DNA of 64,000 nucleotides from Dromiciops gliroides (GCF_019393635.1 NC_057867.1:64669492-64733491); one strand, 5' to 3'; positions 28,000 to 38,575 are shown, counted from the first letter of the stretch. A program made the numbers and translations. Notes: generated by a model not told the origin, from the sequence alone.

Positions 28000-28645
28000 T
28001 GGCGCTCCCTTTCCAACCCCGCCCCTCCCGCGCGCTCCGTGCCCTACCCTTGTGCCTCTCCTTTCCTTCTCCCTTTCCTGCTCTTCTCCCACATTTCTAG
28101 ACCCTTCCCCATTTTCTGTTACTTCTAGCCCCTCCTCCTTGCGTCCTCTGTATTCTTCCACTTCACCTCCCTCCACTCCCACTCGCTCCGGCCAGTGGCC
28201 CCCCGCCCTTTCCCTCGTTCTTCCCCTTCCGCAACATCAGTTCCGCGTTTGGCCCCGCCCCTTCCGCAACCTTCCGCTCTTAGCTCCCGCCCCTTCGCCT
28301 CTGCGCTTAGTCCCTTCCGCAACCCTATGTAATCAGTGCCGCCTCACCCGCAATCTCGGCGCTGGTCTCCGCAATCTCCGCGTTTAGCCCCGCCCCTTCC
28401 GCCATCTTTCCTTGCTCCCGCCCATGCTGCAGTCCCCTTTCCTCCCGTGCCGTCCCTATCCTGATCTCTTCGCTTTTGACCCCTCCTCCTCCTCCACCTT
28501 TCCCCCTGAGCTCCCTTCACCTCTTTCTCTCCTCCCTCTCGCTTTCTGTGGGCTGCCTCTTTCTCACGTCTCCATTTCTTTCTCTGCACATCTTCTCTCC
28601 CCCCTCTCAGCCCCCTGGAGCTTGTTCTCAGTATCTGTCTAATGT
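28000..28645. promoter_or_regulatory. CpG-rich, pyrimidine-biased block: candidate unannotated promoter
   Basis: From 28,200 to 28,440 I count about 23 CpG in 240 bases, while the surrounding kilobases are CpG-poor. It contains repeated GCCCCGCCCC (Sp1-like, near 28,252 and 28,387) and CTTCCGC (ETS-like, at least five). CCGCCATCTTT near 28,400 is the reverse of a YY1 AAGATGGCGG site. A degenerate unit around 'CCGCGTTTAGCCCCGCCCC' repeats. Over 80% of the + strand is C or T. No known exon adjoins it, so promoter activity is inference. It could be for a minus-strand or non-coding transcript. Confidence 0.45.
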
Positions 28646-28659
28646 GTGCCCCTCCCTCC

Positions 28660-28795
28660 CATCAGAGGACCTGGGTTCAAATGTGGACGAGTCATTTAAT
28701 CTCTCCTTGGGCCTTAGTTTCTTCATCTGTAACTTGAAGGAGGCTTGGATGAGGTGGGCCCTTGGGTCACTTCTAGCTCTAAAGCTGTGATCCTA
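28660..28795 (+). repeat. MIR-like SINE fragment
   Basis: 'GACCTGGGTTCAAATGTGG', 'TTAGTTTCTTCATCTGTAA' and the 'CACTTCTAGCTCTAAAGCTGTGATCC' ending. Confidence 0.65.
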
Positions 28796-28881
28796 TAAAC
28801 TAAAAGTGGGCTGCCTTAGGAGAATAGTGGGTTTCCCCTCATCAGAATTCTTCAAGGATCTTGGTTAAAAAGTAGGTTGAT

Positions 28882-29026
28882 GGGGGGGGGGAGCTAGATG
28901 GCGCAGTGGTTAAAGCACCGGCCCTGGATTCAGGAGTACCTGAGTTCAAATCCGGCTTCAGACACTTGACACTTACTAGCTGTGTGACCGTGGGCAAGTC
29001 ACTTAATCCCCATTGCCTAAAAAAAC
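28882..29026 (+). repeat. tRNA-derived SINE at the 5' end of an L1
   Basis: Complete copy with 15-base duplication AAAAAGTAGGTTGAT at 28,867-28,881 and 29,027-29,041. Confidence 0.93.
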
Positions 29027-29678
29027 AAAAAGTAGGTTGATCACTGGAACAGATTAAGCACACAGCATCCAGAAGCAAACAAACACTGGGGCCTAGTGTT
29101 CAGTAAACCCAAAGACCCCAACTACTGAGGTAAGGACTCACTATTAAACAAAAACTTGGGAAAACTCAAAGCAGTCTGGTAGAAATGAGGTATAGACCAA
29201 TAACTCACATGGAATATACCAAGATAAACTTGAAATGGAAACACGATTTAGATATAAAAGGTCACAAATAACAGAGTAAAAAAGAAATTACCTTTTAGAT
29301 CTATGGAGAGAGGAGATTCGTGACCAAACAAGGTATAGAGAGGATCACAGAGGATAAAGTGGACAGTTTTAGTTACATAAAATGAAAAGGGTTTTGAACA
29401 AATAAAACCAGTACAGCTAAAATTAGAAGGGATACAGTTAACTGTGGGGGGAAAAATTTGTAGAAAGTTCCTCTGGTTAAGATCCTATTTCCAAGATCTC
29501 TAAGGAACTGATTCAAATTTATAAGAACAAGAATGATGAATAAGTTAATAAAGCATTTATTAAATTAAACAAGCCATTCCCCAACTGATAAATGAAGGAT
29601 ATAGATAAATATGCAGTTTTCAGTGAAATCCAGGCTATCATCTGCCTTGAGAAAAAATGTTTAAAATCACTACTGATA

Positions 29679-29824
29679 GGGGCAGCTAGGTGGCGCTGCA
29701 GTGGATAGAGCACCTGCCCTGGAGTCAGGAGGACACGAGCTCAAATCCGGCCTCAGACACTTAACACTTACTAGCTGTGTGACCCTAGGCAGTCACTTAA
29801 CCCCAATTGCCTCACCAAAAAAAA
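29679..29824 (+). repeat. tRNA-derived SINE inside L1
   Basis: Duplication AAAATCACTACTGAT at 29,663-29,677 and 29,825-29,839. It carries a small 'CTG' insertion in the A-box (GGCGCTGCAGTGG). Confidence 0.92.
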
Positions 29825-30227
29825 AAAATCACTACTGATTAGAGAAATGTCAATGAAAACCACTTAAGTTCTATTCACACCCATCAGATTGTCAAAGAAT
29901 AACAAAAAAGTAAAATGACAAAGGTTGGAAGGGCTGTGGGAAAATGCATATTAGCACCTGTTAGGGGCTATAAATTTATCCAGCTATTCTGAAGAACAAT
30001 TTGAAACAATGCACAAAAAGTCACTAACCTGCATTTCCTTTGACCCAGTAATATATTTACTAGGCCTGTACCCCAAAAATATGAAAGAAAGAGGAAAAGT
30101 ACCTATATGTTCGCAAATATATGTTTGCAAATAGCAGCTCTTTTTGTGGTAACAAAGAACTGGAAACTAAGGGGGTGCCCATCAATTAGGGAACAAATGA
30201 ACAAATTATGGTAAATGAATAGAACTA

Positions 30228-30475
30228 CTATTGTATTCCAAGGTAGCTAGAGTTCCAGTGGATAAAGAGCTAGAACTGGAGCCAAGAAGCTCAGGGTTCA
30301 TCTCCAGCCTCAGATACTTAGTAGCTCTGTGACCCCAGACAAGTAACTGATCTGCCTCAGTCTCTTCCTCTGTAAAATGGGGATAATAACATCTACCTCT
30401 CAGGATGATAGATAATATTTGTAAAGAGTTTTGCAAAGCTCTTAAAGGGCTACAGAAATGCTAGCTATTATCATT
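30228..30475 (+). repeat. CORE-SINE (MIR-like) inside L1
   Basis: tRNA-like head ('AGTGGATAAAGAGCTAG', 'CAGGGTTCATCTCC') plus 'CCTCTGTAAAATGGGGATAATAAC' and a core tail 'GCTAGCTATTATCATT'. Likely duplication ACTACTATTGT / CATTACTATTGT around it. Confidence 0.8.
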
Positions 30476-30894
30476 ACTATTGTGGTATCAAAATGAAGCA
30501 GTTGGTTTTAGAGAAGCATAAACTGGGAAGTATAAACTGATGCAAATCCAGGAGAAGAATTTCTATAATACCAACAACTTTGAAAGACTTCAGGAGTCTG
30601 ATCAATGCAGTGAGCAACCATGATTCCAGGGGCCCAATGACGAAACATGTTGCTAATTTCCTGATGGAAAGATGGATGGACTCAGGGTGTCAGTTGAGAT
30701 CTACATTTTTGGACATGGCCAGTGTGGAAATTTGTTTTGCTTTACTATGTATACTACAAGACTTTTGCTTTTCTTTTTTTCTGTTTTCTTTCCGTTTTTT
30801 TTTTTTTTTGTGGTGGTGGTGGTGGTGGGGAATAAATGCTTGTTAGTTAAAAAAATAAACACTCCTTCACTCCATTCCCCACCCCATCTCCCCA

Positions 30895-30920
30895 AAAAGA
30901 GAGAGAGAGAGAGAGAGAGT
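30895..30920. repeat. (GA)n microsatellite
   Basis: About 11 GA units at 30,898-30,919, preceded by an A-run. Confidence 0.9.
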
Positions 30921-31245
30921 TTCAAGCTCTCTCAAAGGTTTCTTGGGTCTGATTATAGAGTTGGACTGGATCATCTCCAAGGGTTCTTTCCAGCTCTGAC
31001 TTTCAGTGATCGGCTCATAGCCATAACTGGTCAGTGTACCAAATGGGATTCGAACTCAGGGCAGGCCTTCTTGACTCCAGGCGTGGTGCCCTAGCTCTTA
31101 TCCAAGGCAGTTCTCTGTACTACTAGCTCTCAGTCCTATGCCTGGCTCACTCTTAGAAAATGATGACTCACAGGGTTGGGATTAGGGTTAGCCCCAATTC
31201 CCTGCCAGGTCCCCAGCTCTAGAAGGGCTGTGGAAGCCAGGAGTG

Positions 31246-31262
31246 GCCACTAGAGGGGGCAG
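31246..31262 (+). promoter_or_regulatory. CTCF-like site
   Basis: GGCCACTAGAGGGGGCA matches the core CCASYAGRKGGC at all but one position. It lies in unique-looking sequence. Motif match only. Confidence 0.35.
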
Positions 31263-31359
31263 AAAGGCCGGTGCCCTGTCCCGGGCAAGCAACTCCCCAG
31301 GGCAGTTTGCCAACCTTCTAGGGTTAGCTACTCAGTGAGGGATCTTCCGATGTGCCACA

Positions 31360-31361
<2 letters not shown>

Positions 31362-31391
<30 letters not shown>
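31362..31391. repeat. (TG)n microsatellite
   Basis: About 14-15 TG units, followed by 'TATACATACACACAG'. Confidence 0.97.
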
Positions 31392-31393
<2 letters not shown>

Positions 31394-31436
31394 ACATACA
31401 CACAGAGACGCATTAAAATGTCAGTGTGGCACACAG

Positions 31437-31555
31437 AGGCTGTCTATATAGAGGGCCAGCTTTGGAGTCAGGAGGACCTACATTGAAGTTCTTACTCAAT
31501 GAATCCTAGCTCTGTGACCCTTGGCAAGTCACTTAATCCCTAAGTGCCCCCTAGG
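31437..31555 (+). repeat. Old tRNA-derived SINE fragment
   Basis: 'TTTGGAGTCAGGAGGACCTACATTGAAG' and 'CTCTGTGACCCTTGGCAAGTCACTTAATCCC'; a diverged relative of the WSINE-like copies. Confidence 0.7.
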
Positions 31556-32559
31556 AAACTGTCTGAAACTATCAAGTTATATGCTGAATTGCTGATCTGC
31601 ACTGGTGGAAGGAATGTTCCATATGAGGAGTTCCCTATGCCAATGCAATCCAAGGTCCAGACTAGAAACCAACAACAATTTCACATTCCCAAGCTTTTCC
31701 CACAGCAGAGTAGATCAGCTTGCTAAGACAAGAACAGACCTCAAAGCATCCTGTCAATATTGGCTGTCGGGATAGAAAGGGATCCTGCTGACTGAAGGAG
31801 GCCTGAAGAGATGAACCCCTGTATAGCTGAGAAGGGGAGAGGCCCCAAGAGAGGCCCAGGGCTGGGCCAGATGATTGGGCATGGGGAGGGGCGACCTCTG
31901 AAGCCCCGATCCCTCCTGGGGTCCTTTAAGAAAGCACAAGGCCCAGTGTGCCTTGGTGAGGCAGGGGAACAGGCTGGGATATGGACAGGGAGAGCTGACA
32001 GAAGGGGAAGGGGTAAAGTCAGATTGTTGTTCAAGTAAATCTCCTCCTCCAGCCTTTGGAAGTGTTGAGGGAAGATAAGATGGCACCATTCATGCTCCCC
32101 ACTCCCCATCCACCTGGGGCTCCATGATTGGTAGCTCCCACTTCAGCCCCCAGCCACAGCGCCAGGCCCTTGCTTCCAGTCCCTTGCTTCCAGTCCAAGG
32201 CAAGAGTTGGAGCCCACGGGGCAGCCAGGCCCTTCCTCTACCTCTCCCCAGGACCAGACCCAACTCTACTCCCAGCCCCACCCACCTTCTGCCTCCCCAG
32301 CCTAGGAAGCTCCCCAGTTGGCACATGAGAATTATTCTGTTCCCCAAAGCAGAAATAATCTCTTTATCAGAAACTGCTTGTCAGGTGGGGGGGGGGCGCA
32401 CTGCCCCGAGTGCTTGGTAACAGCATAGCCCATGAGGCTCCAGCTGGTTTTCTTGGTACGGAAAACAAAGAAGGAAAATTCTGGAAAGCAGCCACCCTCT
32501 ACACTTTGCTCACTTGTCTGCTTGCCTCAGTCTGACCAGCAGGCACCTCACCCTATCTG

Positions 32560-32960
32560 AAGTGCTTAGAGTTGTGATGGGGCAGCCCCATTATTTACAC
32601 AGAGTGGATACCATTGCTTGGCATCCATTCTCTCGTTTGACCCTTACCACTAACCTTGGGATCGTTAGTGTTTCCACTTTTAAAGAACAGGAAACTGAGG
32701 TTCAGATCAAGTGACTTGCCAGTCCACTATCAGGAAATGTCACAGTGGAAAGGAAACTCTTGGGTTCAAAGCCCAGCTCTGCCACTTACTGCCTTGGTGA
32801 GGTCAGACTGCGAGCAAGGCCTTTCCTCCTTCTGGGTCTCAGTTTGCTCATTTGTACCATGAAGAGATTGGGCTAGGTGATCCCTAGGGTGTCTCCAGCT
32901 TGAAACCTTATCTCCTGGCCCTAGTCCAGTGCCTGCTTCATGGTAGGCACTAAATACATG
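32560..32960. repeat. MIR-like SINEs, one reversed and one forward
   Basis: Reversed core at about 32,560-32,725 ('ACAGGAAACTGAGGTTCAGATCAAG'), forward copy at about 32,735-32,960 ('CTCAGTTTGCTCATTTGTACCATG'). Confidence 0.65.
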
Positions 32961-33214
32961 CCTAGTGATTGATGGGCCCTAGAAGAGAACCAAAGCTCAG
33001 AGAGTTTTATCTGCATAGTTGGGGCCTTTGCTCTAACCCGAATCTATTCAGTGTTCTTTCTACCACACTTCACTGCCTTCCTGGGGCTGGGGAAGCTGCA
33101 GGACCATCTGGGTCCTTGGGTCCTGGGGCCTCCCCTGGTTGGTAAACAGAAATCATCAGCTGCCATCTCCTGGGCCCTCTTGACTAAAGAATCATGGGTA
33201 TTGGGGAGGGAGGA

Positions 33215-33545
33215 GGGGAGGGACCATAGATCTTGAAAGGACCCTCAGAAATCATCTAGCCCAGTGGTGTCAGTCAGGTAGAAATAGATTCCTACAGGCC
33301 ATAAGCAGGCCGGGGTGGAGAAGTTGCCATCTCTCCTCTAGTCCCTCTCTTTTATGTCAACAGAGACCAGACTCGTAGGGGGCTTCCTTTGCCCATGCAC
33401 ATCACCATGTACTCTCCCAATTTCTGGCTCCCAGAGGTGGCAGGGACTTGCCCAGTCACCCGGGTGCCATGTGCCAGAGACAGGCCTTAAACTCAGATCT
33501 TCCTGACTTGGAGGTTGGCTCTCTACCCACCATGCCCTGCTACTG
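33215..33545 (-). repeat. MIR-like SINE, diverged
   Basis: 'TTGAAAGGACCCTCAGAAATCATCTAGCCCAG' and later 'CAGGCCTTAAACTCAGATCTTCCTGAC'; probably one element with internal unrelated sequence. Confidence 0.5.
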
Positions 33546-33923
33546 GAGGGAACCTCAGGATTCAACACAATCGTTCAGTAGCATTTAGGGGGTCCCAGCC
33601 CTTTAGGAGCCTCACAGCCCCAACCCCTGTAATGCACAGCAATGAGCTCTGGGTTGGAAATCAGAGTATCAGGGTGTAAATCCCAGCATAACTATTAAAC
33701 AGTCCCATGTGCCCCTCAGCAAGTCATTTCCCCTCATTGCCACTTGATGGAATCCAGTTGCCTTTCCACCTATCTACTGGCAGACAGTGGAAAGGCACCT
33801 CCCCACACACCTCAAGAGGAAAGGAAGTATCTCTATCAAAAAGGATTTTTCTATTGGCCCTTTGCCCTGGGCCTAAGCTCTCAGTCTGTAAAATGGGCCC
33901 AGTGACAACAGTTTTCAGTTGGA

Positions 33924-34077
<154 letters not shown>

Positions 34078-34404
34078 ATCGAGAGCAGTTTAATGAGCTC
34101 CGTGGATGGGGAGGGGTCATTCCTCTCTCCTTTCTGGGCTGTTTTCAGGGCTCCTGGCCCTGAGCCAGGAAGGGGGCCAGAGGCCTACTGTACAGGGCCC
34201 ACTCTGCCCCCTGCCTCCCCTGCCCCAGTTGCTGGAGAGGTGAGGAGAAAAGGGACCCAGCCCCACAAGGCCTCTGATCAGCAGCAGCTGGGGGAACTGG
34301 GAAAAGGGCTGGCACAGGGGGAGACCTTGGCAAGCTGCTGCCCCCTGCCTGGGGAATGTTGAGGGAGTAAATCCCTCCCCTAGGAGGGCAGAGAAAGGGA
34401 GATG

Positions 34405-34466
34405 GGGGCCAGGGAAATAAAGTGGCTGGGGCCGGAGGGAGGGCAGGAGAGCAGGAGAACAGGCAG
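34405..34466 (+). promoter_or_regulatory. ZNF185: Candidate ZNF185 promoter and first non-coding exon
   Basis: A TATA-like GGGAAATAAAGTGG at about 34,411-34,424 is followed 25-30 bases later by a purine-rich segment ending AACAGGCAG|GTGAGG, a good donor at 34,467. A second exon-like segment follows 160 bases downstream. The link to ZNF185 (start codon 21 kb away) rests on strand and position only. Confidence 0.28.
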
Positions 34467-34478
34467 GTGAGGTGCTGC

Positions 34479-34509
<31 letters not shown>

Positions 34510-34510
34510 T
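34479..34510. repeat. (GT)n(GC)n alternating tract
   Basis: About 10 GT units run straight into four to five GC units, then ATACATGTGTGTCTGTGTG. Alternating purine-pyrimidine with GC steps is a strong Z-DNA candidate. Confidence 0.92.
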
Positions 34511-34625
34511 ACATGTGTGTCTGTGTGAAGAGAAACCTGTTTGTTCCCCTGAAGGGCACAATACACCCAACCTTCAGCTCCCAGACAGTTTTGCTCTCCT
34601 GAGTGTCTCTTTTCTCTCTGTTCAG

Positions 34626-34752
34626 GCAGGAACCCAGCCTCAGCCTAGCTCTTTCTTTGGAAGGGGCCAGCAGAACCCCAAAGGTTCTGTCACCACCTCT
34701 TGAGTAGCAGCCAGGACTCTGAAGTGCAGCAGAGACTGGAGAGCATTCACAG
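34626..34752 (+). other. ZNF185: Exon-like segment, candidate ZNF185 5' UTR exon
   Basis: Strong acceptor TTTTCTCTCTGTTCAG|G and strong donor ATTCACAG|GTAAGA enclose 127 bases with no repeat signature and no long open frame. Transcript evidence would decide. It could also be chance or an exon of an unknown non-coding RNA. Confidence 0.3.
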
Positions 34753-34854
34753 GTAAGACTGGCTAAGCATCTAGCCCCTAGCAGGGGGTGGGATCAGGAG
34801 ACAGATGGGGGTGGATGGGGGGACCCAGTGGGGGGACAGAGAGCATGCCCTAGC

Positions 34855-35145
34855 TTGGGGGCTAGGCAGTCTGGCCCTAGTTCTAGCTCTACCACTCACT
34901 TGCTGTGTGACCCTAAGTAAGTCCCCTCTTGTCTCTGAGCCTCAGTTTCCCCATCTGTAAAGGACAAAATGATGTCACAGGTCTAGTCCAATTTTAACAT
35001 TATAGCAGCCTATAGAAGGATGTTTTTTTTAGGTAGCACGGTCTAGTGACTGGAGGCAAATGATCCAAGTTCAAATCCTGCTATGTCTCTTTTAATAGCT
35101 GTGTGACTTTGAGCAAGTCAATTAACTTCTCTGGGCCTCTGCCTC
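34855..35145 (+). repeat. Two MIR-like SINEs
   Basis: First to about 34,995 ('TTGCTGTGTGACCCTAAGTAAGTCC', 'CCTCAGTTTCCCCATCTGTAAAG'), second from about 35,025 ('CAAGTTCAAATCCTGC', 'TGTGTGACTTTGAGCAAGTCAATTAAC'). Confidence 0.72.
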
Positions 35146-35884
35146 AGGGCTGAGGGGGTGGGAGGAGCTAAAAGGTCCACATTCTACTTCTGTTCCTATA
35201 ATTATCATTCGACAATGATGAAATAGCTGGATTTTTAGACGGAACAGTTGACTCCTTTCTTGGATATTGGGTGAGTCGGGCCCCAGGAAGCTCTTCTGAG
35301 AGCTCAAGGCCCTAGGTAGGACTGGGTATCTTAGTGACCACGAATCTCTAAGATTATCTCATGGGGTGACCGCAGGAGGTCTAAAGTGCACTCAGATCCT
35401 CAGACCAGAGAGTCGTGGGGGTGCTCTTGGTATTCTGTGCTATCTCACTAACAGCCAGGAGGAGCTAGGCTGACTTTGGGGAGGATGGACCCTTGGTGAG
35501 GAGGCAAAGTGTGGGGCACGGGGCCCCTAACCGCTGGGTTCCAGCCTGGGCTTCTCTGCTCACTAGGTGGGAAGCTTTGGGCTGGACCAAACTCAGCCCT
35601 GACTCCACAAAACTGTGCTCTTATCTCCCTAAGGAAGAGGGAGGCCAGCAGGCCTGGATGAAAGAGAGGCTGAATTCCTAGCCTGAGCCAGCTTTCCACC
35701 CTCCAAGGGGAAGACGTATAGTGGGGTGGGGGAGGCTGGGCCTTGGTTCAGTGGGTGCCCTTTATGCCCAGGGGCCCTGCCGCTCCCATAGGCCCATTCT
35801 CTGCCACCAAAAGCCTCAGCAGTGTAGCAGAGGCCCAGAGAGCCGGGGGAAAGGGCCCATCATTCCTAACGATGGATTCGATTC

Positions 35885-35898
35885 GGGGGGGGGGGGGC
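35885..35898. repeat. G-run (G13)
   Basis: Single-base run in unique sequence; prone to length errors. Confidence 0.85.
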
Positions 35899-35944
35899 AG
35901 TCTGGTTTATGGGGAGCAATGACACACAGTGGAAAATAGCCCAG

Positions 35945-36250
35945 GCTGGGAGGCAGAAGACTGGGGCTAGACCAGGCTCTGCCATTTAAGTCAGTGGGGG
36001 ACCTCAGGGAAATTCCTTCCCATCTCTGGGTCTCAGTTTCCCCAGCTAGTCCTCTGGAGCCCCTTGCAGCTCATAATCCTGAGGCTCAGCCTAATGATCT
36101 GTGTGTAGTCTTTCCTAACAGGCCACAAAGAAAGAAGGTGGGCAGTGTGGCTCAGGGGTCAAGCTCAAATAGGCTACTCTGGGCATATCCCTTCACTTCA
36201 GTGTCCCCTTTTGTAAAGTAGGGGCTGGACTAAATGAACTCTAACCCCCT
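35945..36250 (+). repeat. Two MIR-like SINE fragments
   Basis: 'CATCTCTGGGTCTCAGTTTCCCCAG' (to about 36,080) and 'GCTCAGGGGTCAAGCTCAAATAGG...TTCAGTGTCCCCTTTTGTAAAG' (about 36,140-36,250). Confidence 0.6.
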
Positions 36251-36309
36251 TCCAGCTCCTGGGAAGCCAGTCTCTGCACAGGGGGCAGGAGGGAGCCAGA
36301 AGTCACAGG

Positions 36310-36735
36310 GGCTAGGGTGCTGGATTGGGAGTTGGGAAGGCCTGAGTTTGAATCCTGCCTCAGACACCTATGATCCTGGGCATGTCACTTAAATTCTCTC
36401 AGCCTCAGTTTCTTAACCTGTGAAGTGAGGCTAATAATACCACCCACCTTCGGGGGTTCTTATAAGAATGAATATGTTAAGTAGTTTGCACACCTGAAAG
36501 TGGCATATAAAAGTTCTTACTGTTGCTATGCCCAGCCTCCCTACTTTCTTCCTTATCCCGTCTGCCTCCCAACCCTGTGGAACTTTGGTATGGAACAAGG
36601 GAAATGACTCTGGCCTGGTGGTCAAGAGGCTCTGCTATTAACTCAGTCAGTGTGATCTTGGCCAAGGCCCTTCTCCCTGAGCCTCAGTTTCCCCCATTTG
36701 TCCAAGGATGTGGGGCTGGAATGAGATGAAGGCCT
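36310..36735 (+). repeat. Two MIR-like SINEs
   Basis: A nearly full copy at 36,310-36,520 ('GAGTTTGAATCCTGCCTCAGACACC', 'AAGTAGTTTGCACACC') and a shorter one at 36,590-36,735. Confidence 0.75.
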
Positions 36736-37069
36736 AGAAGAGTACTTGCAGCTGCCACCATCCCATGACCTCGAAAAGTGACCCCCCCCAAGTTAGTGTA
36801 GGCTAAGTGTTCTGCACACTGGGGCCTCCAGGTTGGGGCTCAGAGATCAGCGCCCCCTCCCTCCGTGTTCTTGCCTTGGCTATGTGTGTTGGGAGGGGGG
36901 CTTGGGGAGACTGCCCAGATATTAGCATCTAGCCCAGCCTCTGGGAGCAGTGGGAAGATAGCAACAAGGAACTTGACCTGGGCCACAAAGAAAGGCCCAG
37001 TTGCCCCTTCCCCTTCCTGCCTTGGAAGGGTGTCAGTAACGCCCCTGTTCCACCAGCCTGGGATCAGAA

Positions 37070-37280
37070 TGGCTGCCATTTATCCAATGCCTGTCAGTTT
37101 GCAGAACACTCAAGGATTGTGGCTTCAGAGGGGGAAGGGCCTTCGGAGGCTGCCCCACCCCCCATTTTACAGATGACCAATATGAGGCCCAGAAAAGTGG
37201 AGTGACTTACCTGAGGTCCCAGAACTAGTTAGTAGAAGAGGTCCAACACACTCCAAGTCCTCTGCTGCCTCCCTCCATGC
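37070..37280 (-). repeat. MIR-like SINE fragment
   Basis: 'CATTTATCCAATGCCTGTCAG' then 'CATTTTACAGATGACCAATATGAGGCCC'. Confidence 0.6.
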
Positions 37281-37664
37281 CTTGTCATGGAGCCTCAGAA
37301 AGGCTTTGGGGGGCAAAGAGCTTTTACACTTGAGGAAACAGATTCATCAAGGTTCAGTCCCTCACTCCCCCAGCCTGCTGACTCCCAAGTCCAGCCAGGG
37401 TGGGTGTGGGCAGGCAACCCTAACTGGTTACCTGGAAGGGGGGATTCAGGAATGACCCCTTGCAGGAAGTAGCACCTGAACAAAGCCTGGGAGCCTGCAG
37501 GGCCTGAGATAAGGAAGGAAGTACATTTGCGGCAAAAGCATGGAGGGGTCCATCCTTGGAACAGTCAAGGGTCCTCTCTACAGAGGGATTCTTGGGTGAC
37601 CCCCTGGGGGGCTGGAGAAAGGATCCCTGTTATGGGAAAGGTAAGACTAGGTGCCCTTTGAAGC

Positions 37665-37795
37665 TTCTTCATTGTGTCCTGGAAGCCAGAAGGCCTGGGT
37701 TTGGATCCTGCCTCCCTTCCTTGCTACCTGCCCCTCTGCACCTCAGTATGCTCATCTGTAAAATGAGAGGGTTAAACTGGGTGACTGTTAATATG
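37665..37795 (+). repeat. MIR-like SINE fragment
   Basis: 'GGGTTTGGATCCTGCC' and 'CAGTATGCTCATCTGTAAAATGAG'. Confidence 0.65.
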
Positions 37796-38079
37796 CCTTC
37801 TGTGAGCTGTGAAGCCTGTGACTTTTCTCACTAGCTGCCCTCTGTGAGGCCCCAGATAAGGATGTGGAGGTGTGGGGGTGGCATGTGAGGCCTGGGATCC
37901 TGATCCTCGCCCCCCCCCACACACTCCTTGCCTTCATTATTCTACATCCTAGCCAAACCAACCGTAGGAGTTGTTCCCAGCCTGGGACTCCAGCCTTTCC
38001 TGCTATTTGTCTCCCCCCTTCCCATCCTCCCCCACCCCCCACCCCAGGTTTATGACTAACTCCTGAAATCATCTTGTCT

Positions 38080-38175
38080 TACCTGTCCACATATTACATC
38101 CTTCTTGCGAGCAGAGGTTTCTTTCTTGTTTTCATTTACATGGTGTCTGGCACATAGTAGGCACTTAATAGATAT
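38080..38175 (+). repeat. L2 3' end fragment
   Basis: 'GCGAGCAGAGGTTTCTTTC' then 'GGTGTCTGGCACATAGTAGGCACTTAATAGATA'. Confidence 0.6.
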
Positions 38176-38415
38176 CATAATGGAGTCAGTGGCACTTCCC
38201 CGGCAGCTGGAAAGGATAGAGAAGTCAGCTTTCCTAAGCCCGCCAGGAGCCCTGGACTGTGGTCCCAGTTCTGCCACTGTGGAGCCAAGTGACCTTGGAT
38301 AAGTCACTTCACCTTTGAGAGCCTCCTTTCCCCATGAGGCCTGTTTTCTGGGGCTAGGAACTTTGGGGTTCAAGGCTGTAGTTAGCATCTTGCCCAGCTT
38401 CCAAGTGCCCTTTTT

Positions 38416-38575
38416 CTTTTCTTTTTTCTTTTTTTTTTGGTGGGGCAATTGGGGTTAAGTGACTTGCCCAGGGTCACACAGCTAGTAAGTGTCAAGTGTC
38501 TGAGGCCGGATTTGAACTCAGGTCCTCCTGACTCCAGGGCTGGTGCTCTATCCACTGTGCCACCTAGCTGTCCCT
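38416..38575 (-). repeat. tRNA-derived SINE (WSINE1-like)
   Basis: Complete reversed copy. Flanking CAAGTGCCCTTTTT (38,402-38,415) and CAAATGCCCTTTTT (38,576-38,589) are a duplication with one later change. Confidence 0.9.

Larger units (their letters stand above)
29030..30840 (+). repeat. L1 ORF2 3' part and 3' UTR with two nested SINEs
   Basis: 'GGTTGATCACTGGAACAGATTAAGCACAC' matches the start of the 23.4-kb copy. The C-terminal ORF2 and 3' UTR follow ('CAGGGTGTCAGTTGAGATC', 'TTTTGGACATGGCCAGTGTGG'), ending about 30,840 in a (GGT)n/A-rich tail. It is split at 29,679-29,824 and about 30,228-30,475. Heavily frameshifted. Confidence 0.82.

Noticed and set aside
31176-31196. Telomere-like GGGATTAGGGTTAG
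   Set aside because: Only about two units; chance or an ancient trace too short to support.
31741-32109. 122-residue minus-strand frame in unique sequence
   Set aside because: No recognisable domain, an overlapping frame of similar length, and no splice or start support.
36840-36870. Second CTCF-like site (GCGCCCCCTCCC)
   Set aside because: The G-run half matches but the CCASYAG half does not.
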